Assembly (NCBI RefSeq): GCF_030445035.2
Contig: NC_080677.1
Coordinates: 114,383,263 to 114,447,262, forward strand
Length of the DNA: 64,000 nt
Direction of reading: 5' to 3'
DNA from: Dasypus novemcinctus
Lineage: Eukaryota > Chordata > Mammalia > Cingulata > Dasypodidae
The translations under genes and the position numbers were made by a program. Below, piece by piece: positions 1 through 10,669 of this stretch. Position 1 is the first letter of the stretch; every line of letters starts with the position of its first letter. Below the pieces are notes generated by a model that worked only from the letters and a program-made list of their open reading frames with translations, was not told the origin of the DNA and searched no databases.

Positions 1-149
1 GAAGCCAATCCTGGCTCTCTTCTTTTGTATTTTTCCTCACCTTTAAAAGTTATACTAATACCCCTAATAACCCCACTAATAATTATTTTTCTCCTTCTCA
101 TATGTGGCCCTTGTCTCCTACAGCTCCTCTCCTGATTCATCCACGGAGT

Positions 150-889
150 TGTTCAAACCACCACCCAAGAATATGTAAATGGCGCCTTCCTGTTATGAGA
201 ACGACAATCAATAACCACCTCAGAGAGTAAAATCCCACCAGCTGGGCCACATGAGAAAGAAACCCCCATTTCCCCCTAAGAGCAGGAAGCAGCCAGAATG
301 AGTCGACGCCCCCTTTCCTCCACCCTTCATGTGCGAGCCTGGCTGTTCACTTTAGACCTACTTTATTTTTTATTATTATAATCAAAACCCAGGAAAGACA
401 GGACTAGGTCCCATCCCTAGCCCCCATAACAGCCACAACTTGCAGAAGCTGCAAGTTTATTATTAAACCCACCCCATTGTGAATGAGCGACCAACTGTTT
501 ACTCAGAAGAAACCACGTCCTGGGCCTACATGTCCAGATACTGTTCTTTTCCTCACAAGAATAGACAAGCCACACCACACCACCAACCCCTCCCGCACCC
601 CTAGAATTCACTGCCCCTAGCCCACTAGTCCCTAGCCATCCCTTTAGGCCCTCAGGTCTTACTAAGCCCAAACCCACTCCCACTAACCAAGCATGTTCCC
701 GCCTATAGATGTTCTGTATAAATTCATGCCAGGAGCCGGCTGAAGTTTCTCTTCCGACCCCTACCATGCTGGTGGGAGGGTTGAAGTTTATTCCTCAGAC
801 CCCCACCGTTGGGAGAGCTTCCCAATAAATTCTTTCCTGCAATCGCTGGTCTCCTCAACCCAATTGTCTCACCCCAACATCTAACATTT
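150..889 (+). mobile_element. LTR-like block (possible ERV solo LTR)
   Basis: This block looks like a retroviral LTR read left to right. A TATA-like box (ctgtataaattc, about 712-723) is followed about 100 bases later by an AATAAA polyadenylation signal (about 824-829), then a short U5-like tail ending near ctaaca. The upstream part is rich in C and A with many short C runs, as in LTR U3 regions. No internal viral coding sequence, primer-binding site or convincing target-site duplication was seen, so it would be a solo LTR. The left boundary is a guess. A non-LTR explanation remains possible. Confidence 0.35.
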
Positions 890-979
890 TCTAATTCATT
901 TTATTCACACCTATGTGCCTTTGTATATGTAGTTCCTTTGGTTTGGGATAATTTTTCCCTGTTTCTTTGCCTGGAAATA

Positions 980-1236
980 TCACCTCCTCGAAGTAGCCTT
1001 CTTTGGGACTTCCAGGCAAAATCTGTTGTCCTCTCCATCTTCAGTGTTCCCTAGCCCTTTGTTCTGTCAGCACTTTTTATCAAATATTCAAGTGTTGGGA
1101 TTATTCATTCACAGGATTACCCGCCCCATTAGACTCTGACCCCTGGGAGGCTGATTCTCTTATTCATCTTTGTATCTCCAGTCCCTAGTAGAGTGACATA
1201 GCAAGAGCACAATAAATCTTTATTGAATAAGTTAAT
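980..1236 (+). repeat. L2 LINE 3' fragment
   Basis: The text from the 'cctcctcgaagtagccttc' stretch to 'acaataaatctttattgaat' follows the order of the conserved mammalian L2 3' end: a Cys/Leu-rich decayed reading frame, then 'gtatctccagtccctag', then the 'caataaat..ttgaat' terminus. It is old and decayed. Confidence 0.6.
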
Positions 1237-1447
1237 AGATGAAGAAATTTAGAAAAATATGCATATGGAATAAAGCATTTACAAAGAAAATTAATTAGGG
1301 AAAATCACTTGTCTTGCAAAATGATTCTTCACTTTCAAATAAATACACTGTTCCTTTATACTTGGCCAAAACATGGAACATTATACAATAGTGAAAATGA
1401 ATGGGGTAAACTTTATGTGCTAATATGGACAGATTTCAAATTCATAT

Positions 1448-2331
1448 TGTCGAGTGAGAAACAGCTGGTTGCAGAATTGCGGTCACCCCTCGGGCTGAAG
1501 TGTGGTTTGCTGGCCTGGCGGGGGAGCAGCCGCGGCAGGCCAAGCCGCTGCCCCCATAATAGGGTGGCTGGTCGGTCTCACCGCCACCCCTGTAGGGAGC
1601 TCGGCATGGGCGCAGAGTGCCCTTGGGTCTCCCCTTCTCGGTAGCCATGCTTCCGCGGCCGCCCCTCCTCCCGGATGGCGCCACACGATGCCTTGTGGGG
1701 CGGCACCCTTCTTCTTCTTTCTCCCTGCGCAGGCGCAGGGCGGAAAAATCCAGTCTGCCCTTTTCCCTCCCCCTGACAGCAGCAACAGCCAGGCGTGGGC
1801 GGGAAACTCAAGTCTGCCCTCTACCCCAGCAACAGCAGCCACCAATCACTAAGCCCTGCCACTTCCCCCAGCAACAGCAACAGCCAATCCCTAATCACCA
1901 CCCCTCCCCCATCCAGTACCTCCCACTGACCTTTCACCAGCAACCAATCAGAACAGGGCGTGGCTTCGACCAATCAGCCTTCCCCAGCCCCTATAAAACT
2001 GTTGCCTCTCCCTCAATAAAGTGGACTTGCGTGTTTACCTTGTCTCCATGGTAGTTCTTCTGCCGTGCGCCCTCCAGTCCTGAGAGCCCCCGACAAGGGC
2101 CTGGCCTCCCTTGTCCCCAGTTCATCGCCTGCTTCTCCGGGCAACCCCTTCGTCGCCGGCTTCGCCGGGCGACCCCGTCAGCCAAACCGCGCAACCCCTG
2201 TGAGACCGACCCCTCGTCTGCTGCCGGACCGACCCCTCGTCCCAAGCGGGACCGACCCCTCGTCCTGAGCTGGACCGACCCCTCGTCCGCAGCCAGACCC
2301 CACCTCTACCGACCGAGCAAGCCGTCGCACA
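1448..2331 (+). mobile_element. Solo LTR, ERV class I-like, GC-rich
   Basis: This GC-rich block has complete LTR architecture. The U3 carries several CCAAT boxes (for example near 1842, 1884, 1944 and 1971). A TATA box (ctataaaac, about 1991-1999) is followed within 25 bases by CAATAAAG (about 2013-2020), and a GC-rich U5 follows. It is flanked by ordinary AT-rich DNA. Nothing retroviral (primer site, gag, pol, env) follows, so this is a solo LTR. The TG/CA-style ends (tgtcgag... ...gcaca) are my best guess, and I could not match a target-site duplication. The family was not identified. Confidence 0.6.
2204..2295 (+). repeat. 23-bp tandem repeat, 4 copies, in LTR U5
   Basis: The motif gaccgacccctcgtc begins at 2204, 2227, 2250 and 2273, an exact 23-base period with small changes in the linker. 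It lies in the U5-like part of the LTR. It is either a family trait or a local expansion. Confidence 0.85.
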
Positions 2332-2639
2332 GAATGATACATTTATGTGCATCTCTTTCCTCCAAACACCCACAAGACAATACCATATGTTCCAAGGGAA
2401 CATTACAGCTATATAAATGCTTGCCAAATAGTTTGGAAGCATTCATACCAAATTTTACAGGAGTTGTTAATTCTGTAAAGGTGGCGAGGAGACCAAGGTA
2501 GGGTCAAAATATTTTTCATTTTTCACAAGTGGAATGTGCATTATTTGTGTAATTAAAAGGAATTTTATAAAGAAAATCAATAAACGAGTTGCATTTGATT
2601 TACAAGAACTGAACCTGCCTAATCCATGACCTTCCCTAT

Positions 2640-3320
2640 CTTAGCTAGCAGTATTTCATCCTTCTGGTTCTCCAGGTGAAAAACCTGGGAGTCACTTTGA
2701 CTCCCGCTTTCTCTCGTACCCACCCCTTTGACTTTACCTTCAATATCCAATGAGTTCTTACCTCCTCTACCAACTCTTTCCCATAATTTCTTACTTATAT
2801 TATTGTAGTGGCTTAACTGGCCTCATGGTTTCCACCCTTGCCGCCTCGCTGTCTAATTTCAACACATCAGCCAGAGTAGTCCCATTAAAGTCATCCCTGT
2901 CCTTTGCTCCTCTAACCTCTTCACCCACTATTCTCTTCTTCACTCACTCCCTTGCTCTTCTCCAACCGACGGAGCACACTCCTGGCCAAGGGCTTTTGCA
3001 TCAGTCCAGAACACTCTTTCCCCCAGATGTCTACAGTACTTGTTCCCTCACCTCCTTCAAGTGGTGGTTCAAATCTCATCTTCTCTCTGTGAGGTCTTCT
3101 GACCACCCTCTTTAAAATGGAGCTCCTTCCCCTGTATTTTTTATCCCCTTTTCCTGCTTTATTTTTTTCTTAGCATCTATCATGTTTATTAATTCCCATC
3201 CCACAATAGAATTAAAGCTCGAGAAGATCAGCATATATGTCTATTGCGTTCACCACCAGCACCAAAAATGTTTGGCATGCAGTGGGCACCCAATAAATAT
3301 TTCTTGCATGAGTCATGAAT
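2640..3320 (+). repeat. L2 LINE 3' half
   Basis: This is a long, decayed L2 copy in sense orientation. It includes the 'gggcttttgcat...gaacactctttcccccag' segment, the 'cctccttcaagtggtggttcaaatctcatcttc' region and the terminal 'gcagtgggcacccaataaatatttcttgcatgag'. Reading frames across it are remnants of the L2 ORF and not a host gene. Confidence 0.7.
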
Positions 3321-4004
3321 ATATTCAATCTCAAGGTTTCAGGGGTGACACTCTAATAATGAGAAATTCTCATATTAAGAGATCATTGATTCGTTTGTAA
3401 ATTTTGAGTAAATTACTGAGCCTCAACTTCACCAGTATTTGTTTAGCTCTTTCTGCTTTTAAAGGATTTTCACATATATTAAGCCCCTAAAACACTAAGA
3501 TCCAGCTGCAGGCCTCTTGGAAGTGGGTGCTAAGTCAGGTCCTGAGACCTTGAGAATTTTACTATGGAGGTCAGGGGAGGGACAGAATTCTTGTCCTGAG
3601 ACCATGTCTTTGGTGTCAAGCATGTGTGCTCCAAGTGCCCAGCATTGCTGATCTGGAAAGGCCTGCTCCCCTCCTGTATTCACACGCTCTCCTGGAAGCC
3701 AAAGCTGGCCCTTCAAGAAGGAGCTTGTAGGCAAATGTGCATCCGGAATTGCCTCTAAGGCTCATCTTGGCAGAAGTGCTGCGAGCCCCCAGCAGGAGTC
3801 AGAGAACTTGACCCTCCATTGACCTCTGCCCTTCTCACCCCTTCCTAGGAGCTGCTTTCCACAAACTTCAGATCAAAAACAAGTTTCTTTTTGTTGTTGT
3901 TCTGAAATTCACAAAAGCGTGCAGATTTCTCTCTGGCCTAAGGTTAAATGATGTTTATTTGAACTAGCTGTCACCTAAGGAGAGAGGTAGAGAGCAGAGG
4001 GTCA
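3321..4004. other. Non-coding, nothing recognised
   Basis: I see no conserved exon, RNA gene or clear repeat here. The open frames are short and have no recognisable domains. Confidence 0.5.
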
Positions 4005-4517
4005 GAGAGAACCTTCGGAGACCTTAGGCAAGTCACTGCCCCTCTCAGAGTCTCAGTTTCCTCATCTATAAAATGGGCATAAGACCTTTACAAGGGGGAA
4101 ACGGACTTGGCCCAGTGGTTAGGGCGTCTGTCTACCACATGGGAGGTTCAAACCCCGGGCCTCCTTGACCCGTGTGGAGCTGGCCCATGCGCAGTGCTGA
4201 TGCGCGCAAGGAGTGCCGCGCCATGCAGGAATGTCCCCCGCGTAGGGGAGCCCCACGCGCAAGGAGTGCACCCGTAAGGAGAAACAAAGTGCAGCCTGCC
4301 CAGGAATGGCGCCGCCCACACTTTCCGTGCCGCTGATGACAACAGAAGCGGACAAAGAAACAATACACAGCAAATAGACACAGAGAACAGACAACCAGGG
4401 GAGGGGGGGGGGGGTATTAAATAAATAAATAAATCTTAAGGAAAAAAAAAGACCTTTACATGGGGTTATTGTGAGGATTCGGAACGTAATAGATACTCAA
4501 GAAGTGACTGAGTGCTC
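4005..4517 (+). repeat. MIR SINE split by a DAS SINE
   Basis: The MIR core 'gcaagtcactgcccctctcagagtctcagtttcctcatctataaaatgggcataa' runs to 4092. It resumes at 4461 with 'tggggttattgtgaggattcggaacgtaatagatactcaa', the normal MIR continuation. The DAS SINE in between (4093-4448) is therefore younger. Confidence 0.85.
4093..4448 (+). mobile_element. DAS SINE (armadillo tRNA-Ala-derived), TSD-flanked
   Basis: The head is tRNA-like, with an A-box-like 'gtggttagggcgtctg' and a B-box 'ggttcaaaccc'. A GC-rich body and an 'aaataaataaataaat' / A-rich tail follow. Target-site duplications of aagacctttaca flank it at 4081-4092 and 4449-4460. This is the most complete copy in the window and the best evidence that the host is an armadillo or close xenarthran. 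Confidence 0.92.
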
Positions 4518-5429
4518 TCATTTTGTTTGGAGGATGAAAAGATGATAGAGTCAGAGGTTCCTGACCTTTACCATATGGAATTGGTAGAAGCCACCCACAG
4601 GGAACAAGCGCAAAAGGCTGTTCCCTTACCAGAAAGCCGGGGCCGAGGGGAGCACGAACTGGACTTGCCATTCGTGGTGCTGGGTTAATGGATCTGGGGG
4701 GAGAGAATGTCCTCACTGCTAGAGAGAGAAGGGTGTTTCTCAACAGGATCGATGGGACTACGAGGGAGGAATCAGGGTCAGAGGATGACTGTATGTGTGT
4801 GTTACTGGAGAGAACCTTGATGGCGTCCAGAGCTGGAGAGAGGCCACCCAGGTCCCCCAGAGTTCACGAGTCAGACACTTCTCCTTGGCTTCTGGGGAAG
4901 GGTTGCAGTGGAGACAAAGGTCCTTGTTTGCAATAGAGATCAGCCTGCTGCGGGCTAGTAAGTTTCTTAATAACATCCCACCCCAGAGTGAGAGCCCACC
5001 AGAGTGGCTGGTGTAGAGGGTGGGGAGCCTGGACGGGGGAGGGCGGAGGGTGACCACATGAAAGGCTGGGGGCAGGTCAGTGCCCGAACCTCTCTGTGTC
5101 CTCTCCAAGACCGCGCTTCACAGACTCCCCTACACCCTCCAGTCTGAGCAGTCCTTTGGGTGGTGAGGCGGGGGCAGGTGCAGGGGAAGAAACCAGGGAG
5201 TAGGAGAGAGGGTAGAAAAAGAAGTTCCTCAGGGGCCATCAGAGCCACCCCCTCCCCAAATTCTGCCTGAGAGCCAGAAGGGACAGGCCCCAATCTAGAC
5301 AGAATTTGGCAGCAAAACTAAAATTTGGCAGAACTGACTTTTACTGGGTTCTATCTACATGACGGTTTCTTTGTGCATTACCATCGTTTAACCTTTTGAG
5401 GGTGTGGACCTCCACTTACAGAAGCTAAA

Positions 5430-6130
5430 TCTGAGGAGCACCTACTACCCATCAGGCACCCTAGTACACAAACTAGGTGGGGTTTCGTTTAATCCTCACC
5501 GTGAGGTGCATCTTGGATTAGACTCCAAAGCAGCCGCGTGCCACCAAAGCTGTGCAGCTTCCACTAAACCCCATGACCTCTCTTTAACCCCTGCCCCAGG
5601 AGTGAAATAAGTTGACTAAGGTCAAATAGCAGCAAGGGGGCGCCAGGGGCAAGCCATGCTTCCTCCTCTCCACGCAGGCTCTGCACCCATGTACAGGGAC
5701 TTCATGTGTTCATTCAGCCACCGTGCAAGGCCTAGCGGCTGGGCCTAGTGTATATTCCCAAGAGTGAGCACGCTTTCTCTTCTTAGCGGTTCATTCTGAG
5801 CTTTTAAAGATATCTTCTCCTCAGCGCCTCTGACTCTGGGCCCTGGAAGTCTTCTTCCCATATTTAAAACTTCCTTTCTCCCCAATTTTGTGTTTCTAGT
5901 TCCCAAACTTCGACACTTTTCATCCTTTCCCTTGAGACCGGGAGCCTGGTACTGTGAACCCTTTATTTAGGGTGTTTCTTTAATCCTCACAGTAATCCTG
6001 TAAGGTAGGTGTCCTTGCCCCATTTTAGGGACGAGAAAACGGGCTCAGCGTCGAGTGAGTGTAACCAGCCGTTGCACACCCAGGTGGTCCTCTGTGGGGA
6101 AGTGATGGCTTAAGCGGGTATCCCACACTG
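5430..6130. repeat. Decayed MIR-type fragments
   Basis: Two stretches carry MIR-like text: about 5430-5640 (gtttaatcctcaccgtgaggtgca... gttgactaaggtcaaatagc) and about 5955-6075 (tttaatcctcacagtaatcctgtaaggtaggtgtccttgccccattttagg). Neither end is clear. Confidence 0.55.
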
Positions 6131-6168
6131 GCCCTCTCGGCTTGTGCTTGAAAAGGAGCCACCCGGCA

Positions 6169-6182
6169 AGGTGAGAAGGTCA
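6169..6182 (+). promoter_or_regulatory. DR2-type retinoic acid response element, candidate
   Basis: AGGTGA-GA-AGGTCA is two direct half-sites, both fitting RGKTSA, with a 2-base spacer. That is the DR2 form bound by RAR/RXR. It lies just upstream of the GC-rich block and 5' of STRA8, a gene known to be induced by retinoic acid. About 0.5 such DR2 matches are expected by chance in 64 kb on both strands, so sequence alone does not prove function. Confidence 0.4.
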
Positions 6183-6254
6183 ACCGCACCCCTCCTCCTC
6201 TCTCCCCGCCTTTTTGTGTCGCCTTTGGATAACTTGTTACACGGTTTTGGACAC

Positions 6255-6540
6255 TGCCTGCACTCTGATTGGCCCGCCACCACGCATCCCCATTGGCTGG
6301 GGGGCCCCGGGGACAGGGCTGCAATTGGTCCCTGCCAGGGGCACTAGGTAGGTTTTCTGCCCCCGGCAGGAGCCGCGGGTCCCACTCTGGCGGGCGGGGC
6401 CCTCCGGACGGCGTGCGAGGCCGAGTGACCCGGCCGGGGCGTCGGGGACTGCGCTGTCAGGGCGGCGAGGGCCTGCTGCGTGTGCGGGGCGTGGGGACAT
6501 CGTGTGCACGGGTGCCCATCTCCCACGGAGTGTGAGTATC
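6255..6540 (+). promoter_or_regulatory. GC-rich, CpG-rich block with CCAAT boxes; possible promoter / 5' UTR exon
   Basis: This is the only strongly CpG-rich non-LTR stretch upstream of STRA8. It holds CCAAT-type boxes in both orientations (gattggc, cattggc, caattggt, between about 6267 and 6332) and GC boxes (gggcgggg near 6393). A consensus donor GTGAGT begins at 6532, so a non-coding first exon could end at 6531. It could be a distal STRA8 promoter, a promoter of an unseen transcript, or unrelated. It lies about 4 kb from the first possible coding exon. Confidence 0.4.
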
Positions 6541-6739
6541 GACTAAATGCTGTAATTATGCGTGGCCGCTTCTCTCCAGAAAGGTGTCCTTATGCATGTG
6601 GTATTATGTACACGCGAAGTGATTCAATCGGGTGTATCCAATTAGGGGAACATATACATCTGGGAACGGGGGACTCTAAGACGAATGTTTGTATATGTCA
6701 TTGGGACGACATGTATATTTCTAAGAAGGGCTTTGGGTG

Positions 6740-6774
6740 TTTTGTTTTGTTTTGTTTTGTTTTGTTTTGTTTTG
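6740..6774 (+). repeat. (TTTTG)n microsatellite
   Basis: About seven tandem TTTTG units. Confidence 0.95.
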
Positions 6775-7489
6775 GTTTACGTGATCGGATATGTAGAGTC
6801 AAAGGAAGGTGACTGGGGGTTGTAATAAATCATTCAGTGCCGTCTATAGGTTGCTTAGGGGTTGCTGATGAGAATGGATCACAGGAGTTTTGTGCAGTGA
6901 TGCAAAAATGTGATTGAAAGTTTCTCTGACACTTGGAGAAAGCTAGGTCATATTTTTTTAGTCTAGAAATTTTTTTAAATGTTAGCTCTAAGCAGGCATT
7001 AAGTGGTATTTCAATAAGAAAGTATTTGGTAATAGAGGTGTGCCGTACTTTATAGATGAGAAGTGATAAAAATATGGCCTGTAACAGAAAGAATCTTCCA
7101 AAAAAATACCTATTTAGAACAATGTATCTATGAAGGTGTCTTCTAAGCTTAGTTATGCTGAAAGATTATGCTTGGCCAGTTGATCTGATGAACAAGATTG
7201 AACACAGCAAATAATAATAATAGTAATAATAATTGAGGGAAATATTAAAGCTATGATTATTCCAAAATACAAAATATTATTTTTGGCTCCGGTTCACTGC
7301 AGAATGGGTTTTGCACATAGAAAGTGCTCAGTAAACATTTGTGCATTGACCTGTGTTTCCCAGGATTCCCTCCGGTGCAGGTCCTCACCCCGGTGTCTGC
7401 TCCATACTCGACCTGTGTTGTAACATGAGCACCTTGTGCTGCTTGCTCCATATAGTCATAGAATCCTGACCTTTCAGAGGTTATGCTTA

Positions 7490-7645
7490 AACTATAATGT
7501 AGCTCAACTTTCACCCCTTCTATACAGATAAAGAAATTAAGAACTAGAGAGGTTTCTTGGCTTCTCCAAAATCACACGGCTCGTTAACGTAGAGCTAGGG
7601 TAATGACAGGTCTGTTGAGCCCATCCAAAATCCAGCCTGCCTATC
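7490..7645 (+). repeat. MIR fragment
   Basis: The text 'acagataaagaaattaagaactagagagg' followed by 'ccaaaatcacacggctcgttaac' and 'gagctagggtaatgacaggtctg' follows the MIR consensus. Confidence 0.6.
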
Positions 7646-10234
7646 CCTACATGAGTTCATCTCGTTAGCTGTGTGCTACCTCTGACTGTGTCCCTGCATC
7701 ATCCCACCTGCCCTGGATTCTTAGGACTGGCTACCTTCCACCCACTGTCTCTATACCGAGTCCCCTTGATTCTCACGCTGTTCAGCTGCCCAGTCGTTCA
7801 CACTCGCCCCTACAATCATGCCCAGTTTTCTCACTTAGAACAGGATATCCAGATTCTTGCCTCTGGAACTTGTATAATACCTTCCCATTTCTCTTAGGTG
7901 GCAATTTCCAGTATCACTCACAGAGAGCTTTTAAAGGCTTTTCAAACATCTTACCCCCACTCTGTGAATCTTGCCAAGAACTGAATTCATGAGTTAGCGG
8001 ATGCTTGGGTTCCAGAGAAGTCTTTTGGGTTAAGATGGGTTAAGCTGTTATCCTTCTTGTTTTTTAAGAGTGTTCCTCTTAATTTTCAATTTCCTTTGAC
8101 TCATTCAATCCAGCCTCCCTGCTCATCCCCATACCTGTGCAATTTTGTCTTTGGGGCCCAAGCAATAGCACCCTTAGTGATTTCAGTCTGGGAGAAACAG
8201 CCAGGAAGGAAGGGATGTGGGTCCATCATGTATGCAGCACGTGGTATTGCACCCTGGAAGGGACACCTTAGGTGCCTGATATATGAATCCTGACCAAGGA
8301 TCTTGGCAAAGCAAGATTATGTTTAAAATCAGTATAAAGACTGGTCAGCTTAGAGGAACTGAGACTCATACTGGGAATTGAAGGTCATTTTAGCTCCAGA
8401 TAAGTAGAAACTGGGATTGGGGGCAAAAAGGGGGTAGCATTAGAGGTGAAAGGAAAGGCAACAGGCCATGAGGTTGGAATGATCCTGGGGGGTATGAGAG
8501 CAAAGCCCCTTCTGTTAGTAATGAGAGAAAGAGAAGAATGGGAGATTTTGGTTTTTTAGAGCCTTTCAAATGTAGATTTCTAGGCCCCACAGATGGTGCC
8601 CCAGACTATACCCTCCACAGTGCAGATGCCTTAAGAAGACAACTTGAACCTGCACTGGACTTTCAGAAGAGCTTTAGGTGTGTTTGTTTTTTTTTTTTTT
8701 AATTAAAAGATTGCTTTTTGAGCTCATTTTCACAATGCAATTCTCCCTTCTATGAGATGTTCCTCTTGTCCTAATAAAAGAGCTAGTCTTGGAATAAGGC
8801 AGAGGATGGGCCTGTCCTCCTCCCCCCCACTCAAGATTGTGACTGTGGCTGGAGCCCCGCATTCTTCATTTGCCTTGCTCCATCCACACTTGCCCTGGGA
8901 GAGCCAGCCAAGTCACAGGTGCCACCTGAACAGGCCAATCTGTATTACTGTCACAAAAAGCTCTGTCTGAAAAATATCAGGCTTGGCCCCGGTTAGGTCC
9001 ACAGAAAATAAAATTCCGAGCCAAGAAAGATATCTGGGGAAGAATGTCCCTCGGGGGTCATAGCAAAATCATTCCTAGAGGGGACCAGGAGATAACCTTC
9101 AGGGGTAGGCTATTTAAAGTCGCACTAATTAAGTTTAATATCTGCTTGGCTTGATTCTCCCCGTAAAGCAGAGTGGGAGGATCTTCTCCCATCTTCCCAG
9201 CCAACATCCACCCTTCACCTCCTTCCCACCCATTCAAGGGGGGAAAAAAAATCTCCCAGATCCCCGATGGATGGCCCTCGCCCAGGGAAGCCTGTGTCGG
9301 GCTGGGCGAGATGGATACCTCAGATCCCCGGCAGCTGGCAGGATGCTCTGGCGCTGTCCTCAGCCCTAGAGGCAGGCACTGAAGGCTGACAGCCCGGGCT
9401 GCCCCCAGAGGAAGCAAGTAATGGAGAGTCTGCCCCCTGTGGAGGAAGCAGAGGGCTGCACCTTCACCCAGTGACCGAATCTGTCCATACAGCCATCCAG
9501 ATATTTTGGACTGAGTGTGTTTGGGTCCAGGTCTGGGGGAAACCCAGATCATCATCATTGTCATTAGGCGAGCTCCAGCTTCCCCCAAGAACCCAGAGGG
9601 CTTCGGTGTTAGTATTCTTAGTGTATTGATGAATTCAAGGTGTTGGGAGGGCATGTTTTCATCAGGATGCCTTTTTATTTCTTTTTTGCTGTATGTTGCC
9701 TTAAATTCCCTGGTGTCCAGGCACAACTGTTTCTCATTAAACAGGTACAGAAAATCTATGTTCCTAGGTTTGAAAGGTTTGCATTTTTCCCTGGGTAGTT
9801 AAAAACCTTGAGTGTTACACTTTGCTTCCTATTAAAGATTTGTTGGCGTCTGAAAATTGGAGACTATAAAGGTGCCCTCTAGTCTGATAGAGCCGATAGA
9901 TTCTGCAGCTGTCCTCACCCACTGATCATGCTAATAAATGTTACAGAGCTTCCAGAGATCAACATAGGCAATTAAAGCATCACCGACTTACCATCTTTCT
10001 GATACTGTTCTAGAAGCAAACCAAGGAAATGTAGATATGCAACTGACAACCACCTTGTTGATGAGAGATTTGCATTCAGAACTATGAGTCTGAAAATCCC
10101 ATACTGCCTGTTGGGGTTTACTCCCTCTTTGGCCAAATTCTCCCCCTAAGACTTAGTGGGAAAGGTTTCTTCCATCTGCCTCCCCTGATATTCCCTTGAA
10201 GGAGGAGATTCTGCTCCCAGATGCTGCCAGCTGT
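7646..10234. other. Non-coding upstream region, nothing firmly recognised
   Basis: It includes a T-run at about 8684-8700. A 222-codon minus-strand open frame (9058-9726) has no domain, no splice context and no likeness I recognise. It is the longest single open frame in the window but looks like chance in a moderately GC-rich stretch. Confidence 0.5.
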
Positions 10235-10380
10235 GGTGCCTTCAGAGAGCTGCTGCTACACATACCCTGGAGTGGTAGCTCTGAGCTGTGCCAGCATCGG
10301 TGTTGCCCGGGGAACCTGATCCCCATACAAATGCCTGGGCCCACTGCCCCAGTAGATCTAGACGCTGTGTTTTTGAGGTA
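10235..10380 (-). repeat. MER5A-like hAT fragment
   Basis: The text 'tgccagcatcggtgttgcccggggaacctg' through 'caaatgcctgggcccactgccccagtagatct' resembles a MER5-class element read in reverse. It is decayed. Confidence 0.45.
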
Positions 10381-10633
10381 GTGTATCTTTAAAAGTCTCT
10401 CTAGATGACCCCGGCATACACTAAAACGGGGAATCCCCTCGCTGACACCATGCATACTCCTTGTAACAGCAAGCTGTGCTCAGGGGAGAGTGGACCCAGA
10501 GGAAACTGCCTCCTTTAATTTACTCAAAACCCCATCATCAAGTGCCAGGCACTGGGGTGCACAGGTATGAAGCTGCAGCCCCTTTGTTCAAAGAGCTGGC
10601 AGGGCCGTGGGGAGCCAGCTGTCTCCTGCGAGG

Positions 10634-10669
10634 ATGGGCAAGCACCTGAAGGAGAAGTCCACGGCACAG
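10634..10669 (+). CDS. STRA8: STRA8 possible first coding exon
   Basis: An ATG in strong context (A at -3, G at +4) opens 12 codons, [12 protein letters not shown], and ends at a near-ideal donor CAG|GTAAGA. Joining to 11414 keeps frame and gives ...AQ-LIMATSG.... The recalled human protein also starts MGK and reaches QLIMAT, while mouse starts at the MAT methionine. This exon may therefore give an N-terminal extension, or be 5' UTR in practice. RNA evidence is needed to decide. Confidence 0.5.

Noticed and set aside
1502-2054. Overlapping open frames in the GC-rich 1.5-2.3 kb block
   Set aside because: They lie within an LTR-like element; frame openness reflects high GC content.
4093-4170. 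tRNA-like segments with A and B boxes in the SINEs
   Set aside because: They are SINE heads with tails and target duplications, not functional tRNA genes; no cloverleaf was complete on inspection.
9058-9726. 222-codon open frame on the minus strand
   Set aside because: No domain, signal, splice context or familiar likeness; moderately GC-rich DNA yields such frames by chance.
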